A stretch of 64,000 nt of DNA from positions 14,168,501 to 14,232,500 of the forward strand of contig CATNEN010000039.1 of NCBI GenBank assembly GCA_950097015.1, given 5' to 3'. The stretch is from Macrostomum hystrix. Lineage: Eukaryota; Platyhelminthes; Macrostomidae. The notes beneath the pieces were generated by a model. It was not told where the DNA came from, did not search any database, and saw nothing but the letters and a program-made list of their open reading frames with translations. The translations under genes were made by a program, and so were the position numbers. Position 1 is the first letter of the stretch. Each line of letters starts with the position of its first letter. Positions 33,373 through 41,754 of the stretch are shown here, piece by piece.

Positions 33373-33872
33373 CGGAACTCCTCCAGAAATCGAAAAGCAA
33401 ACTTAAAAGCTTTCTAAAACATACTGAGTTGGTAGTTCAATGATTCACAAGTATATTTACATAAGATGCAAAGGAGGAAAAAGCTGACACTATGAGTGCG
33501 CAGTGTCATCCGGTTGAGAATTTCCTCCGCGACGTGCGAGCTAGTTGCAAGGCTGGAAATGAATGAAGGTAGAGAAAGAACAAGATATTGTATAGACCCA
33601 CACACAATCCAAAATCAATATTATTCGGATCCAGAATAATATTGATTTTCCTCGTGCTCATTTCGTGTACAGCAAATCGTATAGGGCAGAGTTCTTCCAG
33701 ATATTGATATTGTAGACCCTCACACAATCCAAAATCGATATTATTCGGATCCAGAATAATATTGATTTTCTAGCTCCTGCTCATTTCATGTACAGCAAAT
33801 TGCATAGGGCAGAGTTCTTCCAGGGTTGATATAGATTTATACTTACTGGGTATACGCGCGCGTATTGTGTCT
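33373..33872. repeat. Polinton spacer with 120 bp tandem duplication and palindromes
   Basis: From about 33594 a 120 bp segment occurs twice (CACACAATCCAAAATC... at 33601 and 33721). Each copy contains a palindrome with 16 bp arms (AAAATCAATATTATTC / GAATAATATTGATTTT) around a GGATCCA loop, at 33611-33649 (perfect) and 33731-33769 (one mismatch). Short open frames here follow from the duplication. It might be a hairpin terminator for the gene at its right, or a replication or packaging site. Confidence 0.85.
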
Positions 33873-34701
33873 TTAATCCTGCTGCATATCCTCGGTTCCA
33901 CCAGCTGCTGCCACATTTGCCGCCCCAGGAATAACAACGTTACCATGAGCACCTTCTGGCATTTGATTGGCTTGCGGAACTGTTGGGTCAGTCCAAATAT
34001 TTGCGTCGCGTTGGAAGCGGTACTCACTTAAAATGAGAGTAGCATTATCCAACAAGAAAGAAACTCGGACTTTACAGTGTTGCAACCGAGGCAGCGATGT
34101 CAGAAGTTCATAGATTTTGAGCTTCTTCTGCACCTCATGTTCCTTAACACCAAAAGTTTCCGCAACCCGCCGATTTGATGCCCGATGTCTGGATTTTTCC
34201 TTCTTATATATAAGCCCCATACAGAAAGCCGCAGCAACAGACTTTCCATCCGCCTGTTGCTCCGTTTGCAAGAGTTCCGTATGGTGCGTACTATAAAAAT
34301 CGTCCGAATCCATTTTGAATTCGGCAACAAAGTTCCTCATTTGTTGATAACTAAGAAGCAAATCTTCATCAGCAAAAAATGATCGGCGAAGTTCGGCAAA
34401 CACCATTTCGGTTCTCATGGCATAGTTGCGATCCTGGACCTCCATGGCCGCTCTTGACCGAATTCGCTGGTTCTCAACTTTTTCATTGAAGAAATGATGA
34501 AGAACTTCTCGAATTCTCTCTGATGCCTGTTCGTTGGCATGCAATCCTTCAACGAGGCGACCGTGGAGATTTTCTAGTTCAGTTGAGTAGAACGTAATTT
34601 TTTGTGGACTAAAAAGAACGATTTAATTAAAAAAAAGATATATTTCAATTCTTACCACAGGATTATCAGGAAGTAAAAATAAATAAATAAACTTACAACA
34701 T
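33873..34701 (-). CDS. Polinton protein with TFIIB-like cyclin fold (predicted two exons)
   Basis: The main exon 33873-34608 is open without an ATG at its start; it is preceded by TTCTTTTTAG, an acceptor. Upstream, ATGTT|GTAAGT at 34691-34701 gives a 5-base first exon and an 88 bp intron that restores phase, about 246 aa. The N-terminal 80 residues are helical and charged. In the second half (roughly residues 105-185) the pattern ADGKSVAAAFCMGLIYKK, then RRVAETFGVKEHEVQKKL, follows the second cyclin repeat of TFIIB/TFB (known: GRSP..VAAAAIY...R....IA...GV...TIR..Y). No zinc ribbon is present. It could be an element-encoded transcription factor, or a helical DNA-binding protein that merely resembles one. 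It is the only gene here that appears spliced. C-terminus is Ala/Gly-rich. Confidence 0.55.
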
Positions 34702-34782
34702 GATGAAATCAGCAGCCACAACAGTGGAGTATCGTGCGTGACGAAGAACGTTCGCGGGTGAAATGAGCTGAATTTGCTTGAA

Positions 34783-35241
34783 TCACTCTGCGCTCTCAAC
34801 ACCCAGCTCTTTCAGCAGAACTCCTAGTTCTTTACTTGGAGCATGCAATATAAAGCCAATTCCACCACCACCCACCCCACCAAGCCCCAACCCCAACTTT
34901 GTCTTACCAAAAATAACAGCTTTAACTAGCTTCCGAGCGATCGATTCCCTCCACCCGCTTGAAGCCGCCATATTGTCTAGCATTCTGAGCATTTCTTTGT
35001 CCCAGCGAGTCTTCTCCTCTGGAAAATCCCTATACTTAATATCATGCCACATACAGACAGAGTCTAGCTCGTTCACTGGCTCATGCCCAGGATTTGGATT
35101 ATTGTTTTTATCTAGCTGTATTTCAAGCGGATTCAAAGGCCCGCAATATTTGTAGCCGGGAATTGTCCAGCCTTTGTTTGGATGAGGAAGCTTTTCTACC
35201 AGTCCATGTGAGTCTAAGTTTCCACCAAAGCGTTGCATCAT
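34783..35241 (-). CDS. phospholipase A2-like protein
   Basis: 152 aa. It has the two hallmarks of secreted-type PLA2 as found in parvovirus VP1: a calcium-loop-like PGYKYCGPLNPLE (residues 28-40) and the catalytic DSVCMWHDIKY (60-70; His66-Asp67, Tyr70). In parvoviruses this domain breaches the endosomal membrane; a similar role on a Polinton particle is inference. The C-terminus is Gly-rich (LGLGLGGVGGGGIGF) and may insert into membrane. The start lies 26 bp from the integrase start on the other strand, so the two share one A/T-rich bidirectional promoter. Catalytic residues look intact. Confidence 0.75.
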   Translation of the reverse strand: MMQRFGGNLDSHGLVEKLPHPNKGWTIPGYKYCGPLNPLEIQLDKNNNPNPGHEPVNELDSVCMWHDIKYRDFPEEKTRWDKEMLRMLDNMAASSGWRESIARKLVKAVIFGKTKLGLGLGGVGGGGIGFILHAPSKELGVLLKELGVESAE

Positions 35242-35267
35242 TTTTATAAAAAATTAAATAAAAAATA
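35242..35267. promoter_or_regulatory. bidirectional A/T promoter between PLA2-like and integrase genes
   Basis: 26 bp, entirely A/T except single bases (ATAAAAAATTAAATAAAAAA core), between two divergent start codons. Most other genes of the element have a similar leader immediately before the ATG. Confidence 0.5.
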
Positions 35268-36257
35268 ATGACAGATCAGAAACTTCAAAAGCTCTACTAC
35301 AGCGACAAAGGATTCTTTGTAGGAAAAAATGCAGTCACCAAACTCGCGGAACTAAGTAATGAATCAAAACAAACAGTTGAAAGATGGCTCTCTAAGCAAG
35401 CAGTTTACCAAGTCTATTTCCCACCTGTTAAATTTGCAAGACCTCACTTTAACATCTATAAACCTAATGAAGCGCACCAAGCAGATCTTCTGTTTCTCCC
35501 CAACGACTCAGGCTACAAGTATGCTCTCACAGTTATAGACATTGCCTCCAGATATAAGGAAGCGAGACCGCTTAAGACTAAGAAGTCAGAAGCAGTTGCA
35601 GCTGCCCTCCAAGACATTTACAAAAACTCACCGCTCACATACCCCCAAACCTTTATGACTGATCCTGGCAAAGAATTCATGGGAGCAGTCAAATCCCTTA
35701 TGGAAAAGAACAATACGAAAATGCGCTATGGAAGAACTGAGCTCCATAGAGACCAGGCTTTTGTTGAAAGATTCAATCTAACTCTAGCAAAGAGACTTTT
35801 CACAAAGCAGACAGCTGAAGAGCTGAAACTAAAAAGTGGCCAATACTATACCAAGTGGACAGAAAGACTCCCCGCAGTAATAAGTCAACTGAACAATGAA
35901 GTATCTCGAATGACAAACCTGAAACCAAATACTGCCATCAAACAAGACACAGTTGAATCAAAACATCCGATCGCCAATTTCAACTATCCAAAGCTCCCTG
36001 GCGTTTATTCTCCGGAAATTCTTACTAACTCTGAATTCGTTCGCTTCCTTTACTTACCAGGAGAGCTGGAGAAGGACACAAAGAGAAGAGCAACAGACCC
36101 ATACTTTAGTCTTGATGTACATAAGATAAACAGGCATTTCACATCAGCATCCGGCGATTACTATTTTCTATCCCAAGACTTTAATTCAAAAGCCCCCACA
36201 CGATCATTCACAAGGGCTGAGCTTCTAGTGATTCCACATGACACAGAAATAAATTAA
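35268..36257 (+). CDS. Polinton integrase (retroviral type)
   Basis: 329 aa. It inserts the element and produces the 6 bp target duplication. The catalytic core reads NEAHQADLLFLPNDSGYKYA (Asp73), FMTDPGKEFMGAVKSLM (Asp132) and FVERFNLTLAKRLF (Glu167), a D,D(34)E triad typical of rve integrases. The N-terminal 60 residues have no clear HHCC finger, although VTKLAELSNESKQTVERWLS looks like a helix-turn-helix. The C-terminus (YYFLSQDFNSKAPTRSFTRA then ELLVIP) matches the chromodomain/SH3-like ending of Polinton integrases. Complete, and same-strand with pX-like and polymerase downstream. Confidence 0.93.
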   Translation: MTDQKLQKLYYSDKGFFVGKNAVTKLAELSNESKQTVERWLSKQAVYQVYFPPVKFARPHFNIYKPNEAHQADLLFLPNDSGYKYALTVIDIASRYKEARPLKTKKSEAVAAALQDIYKNSPLTYPQTFMTDPGKEFMGAVKSLMEKNNTKMRYGRTELHRDQAFVERFNLTLAKRLFTKQTAEELKLKSGQYYTKWTERLPAVISQLNNEVSRMTNLKPNTAIKQDTVESKHPIANFNYPKLPGVYSPEILTNSEFVRFLYLPGELEKDTKRRATDPYFSLDVHKINRHFTSASGDYYFLSQDFNSKAPTRSFTRAELLVIPHDTEIN

Positions 36258-36274
36258 ATTTTTTTTTAAATAAA

Positions 36275-36703
36275 ATGATTGAAACCAGAACCGTGAATAA
36301 AATCAGCAGAATTATCGACTCTAAGAAGCCAGGAGTTGTATCAATTAAAGGTGTCAAAGTCAAAGTAGATCCAATCCAGCATCTGATCCATTGTAACAAT
36401 CAAACGCACAATATCACTGATGAGAAGACAGGTGGGATTCTTCCTTTGCTAACTCTTATCCCCATCATCGCAGGTGCTCTTGGTGCTGCAGGAGGTGTAG
36501 CCGGCGGAGTTGCATCAGCTGTGAAGGCTGGCAATGACAGAGCACACCAACAAGAGATGGAGAAAATCGCTAGAGAAAAAGGAGTCAGAATCGGGGGTAG
36601 TTGTGAATCTGATGAATCAGCTGATGAATCAGTCAGCAAATCAGAAATCGTTAAAGCCATCATGACACTGCATAAAGCAGGATTTACAATACTCCGGATG
36701 TGA
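36275..36703 (+). CDS. adenovirus pX-like membrane-active / core protein
   Basis: 142 aa. A central hydrophobic Gly/Ala stretch follows a double Gly: KTGGILPLLTLIPIIAGALG (residues 51-70), then GGVAGGVASAVKAGNDRAHQ. This Gly-Gly-Leu-Pro-Leu hydrophobic pattern recurs in pX/mu-precursor-like proteins of adenoviruses and Polinton/adinto-like elements. The N-terminal 50 residues are basic. The C-terminal Ser/Glu/Asp stretch (SCESDESADESVSKSE) is acidic. It lies 17 bp downstream of the integrase, and the start is preceded by AATTTTTTTTTAAATAAA. A protease cut at the Gly-Gly is plausible. Confidence 0.6.
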   Translation: MIETRTVNKISRIIDSKKPGVVSIKGVKVKVDPIQHLIHCNNQTHNITDEKTGGILPLLTLIPIIAGALGAAGGVAGGVASAVKAGNDRAHQQEMEKIAREKGVRIGGSCESDESADESVSKSEIVKAIMTLHKAGFTILRM

Positions 36704-36827
36704 AAACAGAACAGAACAGAATCTGCTCTCATAACTATATTTAGCACTGTTGGTAGTAGTATGCCATACTTTACACTTAACTTGAGGGTGACCACCCTAA
36801 ATTTTTTTTATAAAATTTTCATTAAAA
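36704..36827. promoter_or_regulatory. polymerase upstream region
   Basis: Contains TAGTAGTATGC (36758-36770), an 11-base match to the terminus of the inverted repeats, the small palindrome GGGTGACCACCC and then the A/T leader AAATTTTTTTTATAAAATTTTC before the polymerase ATG. Confidence 0.4.
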
Positions 36828-39800
36828 ATGCCTAAAGCAAATCCAGAAAAAAAATTTGTCGAATCTTTCTTTCAAAATAATTGTCCTCAAGCTCAATCGT
36901 TTCAACAAAAAAGTCAAGTCCTGCAAGAGTTTTGCAGGCAGAAATTCAATCAAGATCCAGGCTACCTCGGGAGCTATGCAATACAGCAAGAAATTATTAA
37001 TCAGCTTCTGCATTCAGAGCAGTACACACCAGTGAAGAAGCCGGCGACTGAACACCAACAAAAGAGCCGCAGCTTAGTCAATAAGTATGAGACACTCACA
37101 GGTCAAAATGTGTCGAAATACCCACAGAATAAGCAAGAGCAAGAAGATCTAGAACGTACAATCCACCAGGTTGAAGCAGAGCTACAAGTAGAGCTACAAA
37201 CTGAAGACCTTAAATTTGCACAGAGAAAATTCACAGAGTATTATATTGAGTACACAATACAGGAAGACACCACAAATTCCCAATCCGACATTTACGACTT
37301 CAAAGACAGAATTCAATCAGTAATTGATCACACACTGAAGTCACGTAAGACCTTCAAGCTTCAGTTATCATTCAAGATTGAATTTTACATGCCTGCAAAA
37401 CCCAATGAGCGTCTTGAATACTACATGACAACTAAAGCTCTACCCTTTACTCCCACTGACACACAGGATCCCTTTCTTCAAGAGATCAGTAAAAAGATTG
37501 ACGCCTTTACTTCCAGAGGATCAGGTTGGGTTGTCAATGGCATTCAAAAAGCTACAGTAATGATCATGAAATATGACCCTCTCAAAGCTTCATCATATAT
37601 TGAGCTCCCGAAAAAGCTAGCGAGTAAAAAAGCTTGCATCAATGTGCAAAATTGTGACCAATGCTGCGCACTATGGGCCGTTCTGTCTGCAATATTGTAT
37701 GACAAGGATCGAGCCCACCCAGAGAGAATTTCTCATTATCAAGGTTTGTTCCAGCATTATCATCTCATCTGCCATGCTAAAGGAATTTCCTTCAATAGAG
37801 GCGGCTTGGCAATCGATCAAATCCCAAAGCTAGAGGAAGTCTTTAACAATAAAATCAGAATCACAGTCTTTGAATGGAATGAGAAGAGCGAAAAAGTACA
37901 ATTAGTCAGAGCCAGTAAAAACACGCTAGATCCTGAAGGTGGGCGTCGCATAGATGTCGATCTTCTAATCATAGGTGATTTGCGAGAAAATGCCCACTAC
38001 GTTTGGATTAAAGATCTTTCCAGGCTCCTCCACAAGCAAATGAACAATCATCATGAATCGGTAGCAATCTGTCGTCTTTGTCTGAAGCATTATAGTGGAC
38101 CCGATCGTGATGAAAAACTTAAAGAGCATGAACTGACCTGTGAAGATCATCCAACCAACTGCACACTTCCAACGGATAAGCATCTCAGATTTAAGAGTTA
38201 TCACAAGATGGAGAAGCTCCCGTTTATAGTATACGCTGACTTTGAATGCACTATAAACCCTGAAACCAATAAGCATGTCCCAAATTCTGTTGCATATCTC
38301 TTTATTGGAAGAGACTCTTTTATTTGCTCAAACTATTTCTTAGGTGACCAGTGTGTTGAACAATTCATTTACTCGATGATGGAATTACAGAAAAATGTTG
38401 CTGCCATTCAGCCTGTTCCAATAATTATGTCCGATCAAGATGAAATCGACTTCGGATCTGCAACTCATTGTCACATTTGCCGAAAGCTATTAACACCCTG
38501 CGACGTCAAAAACCACACAGTCAGAGACCACGATCACTTCACAGGAAAATTTAGAGGGGCAGCTCATAACACCTGTAATCTGAAACTTCAGAAAAACATC
38601 CGCGACCTTACCATTTTCTTCCATAACGGAAGGGGATATGATTATCACTTATTGGTTGAGAAGCTGGGTATGATACCAGGCATTAAACTAGATTGCATCG
38701 CAGAGAACAAAGAAAAGTTTAAGTGCATTGATATTAAGCGAGATTCAGGCAAGATTAAGATCAAAGATTCATTCCAGTTTCTGGCCGCAAGTCTCGATGC
38801 TTTGAGTAAAAATCTCACCGATGACCAATGTACTTATACCAAGATGCTGGCAGATTCCCTCAATCCTAGAACCCCAGATTCATTTAAGCTTCTTAGAAAG
38901 AAAGGTGTCTACCCTTATGAATGTAATCACGTCTTTGCAGAACCACTACCACCCAAGGACAAGTTCTTTTCAAAGCTAACAAACTCTGGGATTTCTGATG
39001 AAGATTATGAGCATGCTCAGACTGTTTACAAACATTTTAACTGTCGAAACTTTCTTGATTATCACATGCTTTACCTTTGGACTGATGTCTTTCTTCTAGC
39101 TGATGTATTTGAAACCTTTAGAAAGACCTGGTACTCTGCTTATGGTCTCGACCCCGCTCATTATGTGTCTTTGCCTGCTACCAGTTGGGAATCATTGCTT
39201 AAAATGAAATGGGATCAAAATCCCAACTGGTACATCGAGCTGCTTACAGACATAGACATGTACAACTTTATAGATTCATCTAAGAGAGGTGGCATCTCTA
39301 TTTGTGTCCATAGGTATGCAAAGGCGAACAATCCGTATCTAGAAGACAATGATAAAGAAAAGCCTTCAAACTACATCATTTATCTGGATGCCAACAACCT
39401 CTATGGTTGGGCTATGAGCCAAGATTTACCTGTTAGAGATTTTAGGTGGCTAGATACTTATAAACTCGACTTTTCAATACCTGCGATCTATGAAGTTGAT
39501 GTTGAAATCCCATGGGAACTTCACGACTATTTCTCTGACTTTGCCCCCTTCCCTGAGAACATTAACTGTCCAAAGATAATCCAGTACAATGGAAGCTGGC
39601 AGCTATCTGAAAAAGAAAAAGAGCGTGTGAAGAAATTGACACAAAATCTCATGAACAAGACACGCTATAAAATCCACTTCAAACTGTTGCGGTATTTTAT
39701 CTCCCTAGGCTGTAGGGTCACGAAAGTTCACAGAGCTCTCGCATTCACAGAAGAAGCGTGGATGAAGCCATACATAGAAAAAAACACCCAGTTTAGAACT

Positions 39801-40631
39801 AAAGCAACAAACAGCTTTGACAAGGACCTGTTCAAGCTTGCAAACAACTCTGTCTATGGCAAGACCCTAGAAAACGAACGCAACCGCACGAACCTGAAGC
39901 TCGTTACCTGTTATGAACCTGGTATCATTCAGACAAGTTTATCAAAGCCCACTTTCAAAGAGCTTCATATCTTTAATGATTACTTGGGTGCCATACTGTT
40001 CTATAAGACTAAAGTTACCCTATGCAAGCCCATATTTACAGGTGTGACTGTACTCGATGAGTCGAAGCGTCTGATGTATAAATTCTTCTATGACATGAAG
40101 CGACAATACGGCGAACAACTGAAACTTCTATATACTGACACAGACTCCCTAATTCTAAACATACAGACTGAGGATGTCTATCAGGACATGTTGAATCAAA
40201 AACATCTGTATGACCTATCCGAATATCCAGAGTCCTTCAAGACTTTGAAAGGCGATCAAGTACGCGACACTGGAAATCAAAAAGTTGTAGGAAAAATGAA
40301 GGATGAAACGGCTGGCACCCTCATTACAGAGTTTATCGGTTTGAGGGCAAAGTCCTATTTTGTAAAAAGTTGTAAGTCTACCATTAAAAAATCAAAAGGA
40401 ATCCCAAAACATGTTGTTAAAAACGATCTCCATGAAGCTTCATACAAGGACGCATTGATCAATAATAAAAGTACTACTCATGAATTTATGAAACTGCAGT
40501 CTAAGAACCACAACATTCACACAATTCAACAGAAGAAGATAGGCCTCTCAGGTGCCGATAACAAACGACATATCTTTGATGACAACATTAACAGCCTACC
40601 ATTTGGACACTATAGATTAAATAATTTGTAA
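36828..40631 (+). CDS. protein-primed family B DNA polymerase
   Basis: 1267 aa, the replicase of the element, using a terminal protein as primer. Residues about 270-310 carry the NCDQCCALWAVLSAIL segment common to Polinton polymerases. The 3'-5' exonuclease begins YADFECTINPE (Asp471, Glu473). A zinc/HNH-like insertion, CHICRKLL...HDHFTGKFRGAAH..CNL, sits at about 548-585, and another Cys/His group (CRLCLKHY, near 415) precedes the exonuclease. Polymerase motifs: A, YLDANNLYGWAM (Asp854); B, KLANNSVYGKTLEN (about 1003-1016); C, LYTDTDSL (Asp1104, Asp1106). TPR regions expected of protein-primed enzymes lie between A and B. All catalytic residues present; no breaks. Confidence 0.97.
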   Translation: MPKANPEKKFVESFFQNNCPQAQSFQQKSQVLQEFCRQKFNQDPGYLGSYAIQQEIINQLLHSEQYTPVKKPATEHQQKSRSLVNKYETLTGQNVSKYPQNKQEQEDLERTIHQVEAELQVELQTEDLKFAQRKFTEYYIEYTIQEDTTNSQSDIYDFKDRIQSVIDHTLKSRKTFKLQLSFKIEFYMPAKPNERLEYYMTTKALPFTPTDTQDPFLQEISKKIDAFTSRGSGWVVNGIQKATVMIMKYDPLKASSYIELPKKLASKKACINVQNCDQCCALWAVLSAILYDKDRAHPERISHYQGLFQHYHLICHAKGISFNRGGLAIDQIPKLEEVFNNKIRITVFEWNEKSEKVQLVRASKNTLDPEGGRRIDVDLLIIGDLRENAHYVWIKDLSRLLHKQMNNHHESVAICRLCLKHYSGPDRDEKLKEHELTCEDHPTNCTLPTDKHLRFKSYHKMEKLPFIVYADFECTINPETNKHVPNSVAYLFIGRDSFICSNYFLGDQCVEQFIYSMMELQKNVAAIQPVPIIMSDQDEIDFGSATHCHICRKLLTPCDVKNHTVRDHDHFTGKFRGAAHNTCNLKLQKNIRDLTIFFHNGRGYDYHLLVEKLGMIPGIKLDCIAENKEKFKCIDIKRDSGKIKIKDSFQFLAASLDALSKNLTDDQCTYTKMLADSLNPRTPDSFKLLRKKGVYPYECNHVFAEPLPPKDKFFSKLTNSGISDEDYEHAQTVYKHFNCRNFLDYHMLYLWTDVFLLADVFETFRKTWYSAYGLDPAHYVSLPATSWESLLKMKWDQNPNWYIELLTDIDMYNFIDSSKRGGISICVHRYAKANNPYLEDNDKEKPSNYIIYLDANNLYGWAMSQDLPVRDFRWLDTYKLDFSIPAIYEVDVEIPWELHDYFSDFAPFPENINCPKIIQYNGSWQLSEKEKERVKKLTQNLMNKTRYKIHFKLLRYFISLGCRVTKVHRALAFTEEAWMKPYIEKNTQFRTKATNSFDKDLFKLANNSVYGKTLENERNRTNLKLVTCYEPGIIQTSLSKPTFKELHIFNDYLGAILFYKTKVTLCKPIFTGVTVLDESKRLMYKFFYDMKRQYGEQLKLLYTDTDSLILNIQTEDVYQDMLNQKHLYDLSEYPESFKTLKGDQVRDTGNQKVVGKMKDETAGTLITEFIGLRAKSYFVKSCKSTIKKSKGIPKHVVKNDLHEASYKDALINNKSTTHEFMKLQSKNHNIHTIQQKKIGLSGADNKRHIFDDNINSLPFGHYRLNNL

Positions 40632-40663
40632 CAAAATTTGTTACAAAAAATTTGTAAAAAAAA

Positions 40664-41074
40664 ATGACAACCAATATTTATTTAGAAGAGCTAGCTCAGC
40701 AATTAAAAATCCCAAACTTCAGAGGCGTCTTTATGAAGGATACACTGCCAGAATCCCCACTAGAAAAAGAATGTGGAATCATGAACTTTGACCCTGCAGA
40801 AAAGCCAGGTTCTCATTGGGTTTGTTGGGTAATTGATCCCAACCGTAAACACAAGTACTATTACTTTGATAGCTATGGTACGGCCGTGCCTGAAGTGCTG
40901 AGAAATTATATGACTCATATGAGACATAAAATGAGACATAAAATATACCGCTCAGATTTTATACTCCAGGGTATTAACAGTGATGTTTGTGGCGAGCTAT
41001 GTATGACCGTTTTGTATGCAATGACCCACACCCGAAAAAGTTACAAAGAAATCATTTTAGGGCTGAAAAAATAA
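40664..41074 (+). CDS. adenovirus-type (Ulp1-fold) cysteine protease
   Basis: 136 aa, maturation protease for capsid components. Catalytic residues in family order: His51 (GSHWVCWV), Asp69 (YYFDSYG), Gln102 (FILQGI) and Cys109 (SDVCGELC). It is shorter than adenovirus protease (about 200 aa) but similar to other Polinton proteases. It starts after a run of A/T 32 bp beyond the polymerase and ends 25 bp from the convergent membrane-protein gene. Confidence 0.92.
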   Translation: MTTNIYLEELAQQLKIPNFRGVFMKDTLPESPLEKECGIMNFDPAEKPGSHWVCWVIDPNRKHKYYYFDSYGTAVPEVLRNYMTHMRHKMRHKIYRSDFILQGINSDVCGELCMTVLYAMTHTRKSYKEIILGLKK

Positions 41075-41099
41075 TTTTTTTAGGTCCCGTTAGGTCCTG
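41075..41099. other. convergent gene junction
   Basis: 25 bp separating two stop codons, beginning with a T run and continuing into three near copies of TTAGGTCCCG / TTAGGTCCTG / TTAGGTCTTG (41081-41108). It probably contains overlapping transcript ends. Confidence 0.5.
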
Positions 41100-41723
41100 T
41101 TAGGTCTTGTTCATTTTCGCTACTTTCGCGACATGCTGTTTGAACACATTCTCCAGATCATTTCTTAGCTGGCTCATTTCATCAATGGTATTTAGATTAA
41201 GCCTAACTCGTTGCTCATAGAGGTCTTGAATGTTTTTAAACTCATCCTCTGAAATGAACTTGTCTTCAATCGCCTTTGAGATGTACCCGATGATAGAGCT
41301 TTGTACTGATTTCTCATTTGTTTGCTTCGCATGTAGATGCTTTAGCTTTTGTCGTCTGTTCCGTGATAGTACCCCTGTAACTGCTGAAATCAGACCACAT
41401 GCGGCACCAGCAGCTCCGAGTGGAATGGCGATTGGCGCAGTGATTACTGGAATTGTTGAAACAGCAGCTGCTGATCCCGATAGAACAGATGCAGATCCAA
41501 GAAACATATTAAGGTAATCGATGACCTTGCACTCTCTATTATAGCGCTTCAGTTTCTTGGTATTATGATCAATTTGCCGTTTAATATCATCTCGCATCTT
41601 TTGAATCTCCACCAATCTGAATTGCTGCGAGTTACAAGTGAAAGTTGGGTAAAGGGGTTGTTGTGGGCTTGGGTTGTTTGGAGGCGCACTAGGTTCATAT
41701 AGTGAGTTTATTTTTTCAGACAT
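41100..41723 (-). CDS. Polinton membrane protein with PSAP motif
   Basis: 207 aa, not a named family but of a type often seen in animal Polintons. The N-terminus is Pro-rich, SLYEPSAPPNNPSPQQPLYP (7-26), and contains PSAP, identical to the viral late-domain core that binds TSG101. A coiled coil (about 35-65) follows, then a 45-residue hydrophobic hairpin (FLGSASVLSGSAAAVSTIPV, then APIAIPLGAAGAACGLISA) ended by a basic patch (RNRRQKLKHLHAK). The C-terminal third is helical. Probably a virion or cell-membrane protein; budding through ESCRT is an inference from one tetrapeptide. Confidence 0.6.
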   Translation of the reverse strand: MSEKINSLYEPSAPPNNPSPQQPLYPTFTCNSQQFRLVEIQKMRDDIKRQIDHNTKKLKRYNRECKVIDYLNMFLGSASVLSGSAAAVSTIPVITAPIAIPLGAAGAACGLISAVTGVLSRNRRQKLKHLHAKQTNEKSVQSSIIGYISKAIEDKFISEDEFKNIQDLYEQRVRLNLNTIDEMSQLRNDLENVFKQHVAKVAKMNKT

Positions 41724-41754
41724 TTATTGAACGAAAAAAAATTATATAAATTTT

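Noticed and set aside
33506-34027. Two small related minus-strand proteins (EELCPxxFAVHEMS)
   Set aside because: They arise from the 120 bp tandem duplication in the Polinton spacer and lack leaders or conserved starts.
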